Under the pieces are notes generated by a model, which was given only the letters and a program-made list of their open reading frames with translations, had not been told where the DNA came from and did no database searches. A stretch of DNA of 6,971 nucleotides from Chloroflexota bacterium (GTDB taxonomy: Bacteria; Chloroflexota; Dehalococcoidia; GIF9; AB-539-J10). The number at the start of each line of letters is the position of its first letter. Position 1 is the first letter of the stretch. The translations under genes and the position numbers were made by a program. The stretch covers positions 1 through 6,971 of the forward strand of contig JAUVWD010000040.1 in the NCBI GenBank assembly GCA_030604285.1. Direction: 5' to 3'. Shown here piece by piece: positions 6,419 to 6,971 of the stretch.

Positions 6419-6492
6419 CGGCAGCTTCTTGACCTTTTTGCCTCTTTTGAATGCCGCGGGCGTTTGCAGTCAATTGCAACGATGGCAAGAAT

Positions 6493-6678
6493 TCAGTCTT
6501 CTTCCAATTGTACCGTAGAGTTCAGGAAATCTACCTGACGCACTCTGCCTTGGAAAACCTTCTTTTCCCCAAAGAGTGTTTCTACCTCCACCCGGTCGCC
6601 ATCAATGATCATGTGTGCGATATCCTCAAGAATTGGCTCATCGCCTTTTGTAGCTTCATAGACTTTAGCAAGGCACAT
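6493..6678 (-). CDS. cooT: CooT-family nickel-binding protein
   Basis: This 61-residue protein starts with the family signature MCLAKVY and continues with a small beta-rich domain whose hallmark segments LFGEKKVFQGRVRQVDFLNSTVQL match the CooT family. In Rhodospirillum rubrum CooT is a small homodimer that binds one nickel ion through the cysteine after the initiator Met and helps mature CO dehydrogenase; Cys2 is present here. Relatives occur widely in anaerobes with CO dehydrogenase, so an equivalent nickel-delivery job is inferred, although no CODH gene is in the window. The leftward ATG (6678-6676) has a strong site, GGGGAGGA, complement of 6692-6685, with 7 bases from GGAGG to the ATG. 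It lies 19 bases after the stop of the upstream small gene and is probably cotranscribed with it. It converges on nadC across 74 bases. Confidence 0.85.
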   Translation of the reverse strand: MCLAKVYEATKGDEPILEDIAHMIIDGDRVEVETLFGEKKVFQGRVRQVDFLNSTVQLEED

Positions 6679-6697
6679 CTTAGCTCCTCCCCATATT

Positions 6698-6898
6698 CTA
6701 TGTTAAGGCTTCTCGTGCTTTCTCCAGACAATTAGTGGCGTCAGCCATCTTGGCGGCTGCCTCCTGTAGCTGCCGCCCTACCCCACCAGACAGAGAGGCG
6801 CCTTTATCCGCCCATTCGCGGAACTCTTGCTCATGTTCTTGGTTATGTTTAATCCAATAATCAAGCAGAATCTGCAGCCTTTCCTGAATGTCGCTCAT
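6698..6898 (-). CDS. Small two-helix protein, possible nickel-handling partner of CooT
   Basis: This 66-residue, charged, soluble protein has no signal or membrane segment. Two helices are likely: residues 3-32, including DYWIKHNQEHEQEFREWA with His18 and His22 among many acidic residues, and residues 43-66. A Ser/Gly turn (SLSGGVG, 35-41) separates them, so a helical hairpin is expected. I cannot name the family with certainty. I recall similar small proteins carrying a WIxHNxEH-type motif beside nickel, hydrogenase or CODH maturation genes in methanogens and acetogens. Position 19 bases before cooT and the His/Glu-rich first helix fit a metal-related role, but this is inference. The ATG has AGGAGT (complement of 6910-6905) with a 7-base spacer to GGAG, so it is very likely translated. 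Confidence 0.75.
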   Translation of the reverse strand: MSDIQERLQILLDYWIKHNQEHEQEFREWADKGASLSGGVGRQLQEAAAKMADATNCLEKAREALT

Positions 6899-6931
6899 AT
6901 CAGCACTCCTGACCTATAGTAGATTTGTGAT

Positions 6932-6952
6932 AGCCGGCTAAAGCTGTCGGCT
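6932..6952. other. Short inverted repeat upstream of the small-protein/cooT pair
   Basis: AGCCG (6932-6936) is complementary to CGGCT (6948-6952) around an 11-base spacer, and 6932-6939 is itself the perfect palindrome AGCCGGCT. It lies 33-55 bases upstream of the 66-residue gene, near a poor leftward -10 candidate (TACTAT, complement of 6921-6916). It could be an operator, a leader hairpin or chance. No T tract follows in either direction, so it is not an intrinsic terminator. Confidence 0.25.
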
Positions 6953-6971
6953 CCTCTCACGGCACTCACTG

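Noticed and set aside
6419..6492. Bidirectional terminator between nadC and cooT
   Set aside because: Only a 5-pair TTGCA/TGCAA stem (6464-6468 with 6475-6479) and a wide CGGCA/TGCCG pair (6419-6423 with 6452-6456) are seen, with no T tract placed after either. The evidence is insufficient.
6451..6735. Rightward 94-codon frame opposite cooT
   Set aside because: It is antisense to two well-supported small genes with good ribosome sites, and its translation has no recognisable features.
1..6971. CRISPR array, phage, transposase, toxin-antitoxin or defence system
   Set aside because: No regularly spaced repeats, integrase or transposase motifs or defence-type proteins are present; all larger frames are accounted for by housekeeping genes.

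Overview
This looks like a chromosomal stretch from an anaerobic bacterium. The base composition is moderate, near half G+C by eye. Most genes have strong purine-rich Shine-Dalgarno sites, and start codons include at least one TTG. The CooT-type nickel protein, the oxygen-sensitive Fe-S quinolinate synthase, the style of the MiaB and NadB proteins, and a GTCATTGCGAG-type dispersed repeat together suggest an anaerobe such as a Dehalococcoidia-like Chloroflexota member. That lineage is an inference, and no feature here proves it.

Layout. Bases 1-117 may hold the start of a leftward gene that runs off the window, with weak support. A promoter at 100-128 faces right and precedes a complete tRNA-Ser(GCU) gene with encoded CCA at 236-327. 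Bases 328-519 carry no gene. A second promoter at about 497-525 opens a tight rightward gene block: SDR oxidoreductase (549-1316), miaB (1329-2639), yajC (2626-2898), nadA (2929-3861), nadB (3871-5478) and nadC (5465-6418). Gaps are 12, -14, 30, 9 and -14 bases, so these six genes are very likely one operon. After a 74-base convergent gap, a leftward pair follows: cooT (6678-6493), preceded by a 66-residue helical protein (6898-6698).

How the genes work together. NadB, NadA and NadC form the complete de novo route from L-aspartate to nicotinate mononucleotide. The SDR at the head of the operon uses a nicotinamide cofactor, probably NADPH. MiaB and NadA are both [4Fe-4S] enzymes. YajC is a membrane accessory of the Sec translocase and has no obvious link to NAD. 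The leftward pair probably belongs to nickel handling, for example for CO dehydrogenase, which is a separate job.

The most notable feature is inside nadC. About 32 extra, arginine- and alanine-rich residues sit between the conserved KDNH and IEVEV segments. They are encoded by what looks like a degenerate dispersed palindromic repeat that has entered the gene without breaking the reading frame. It resembles in principle the Rickettsia palindromic elements found inside genes. No unknown multi-gene defence or mobile system was found.
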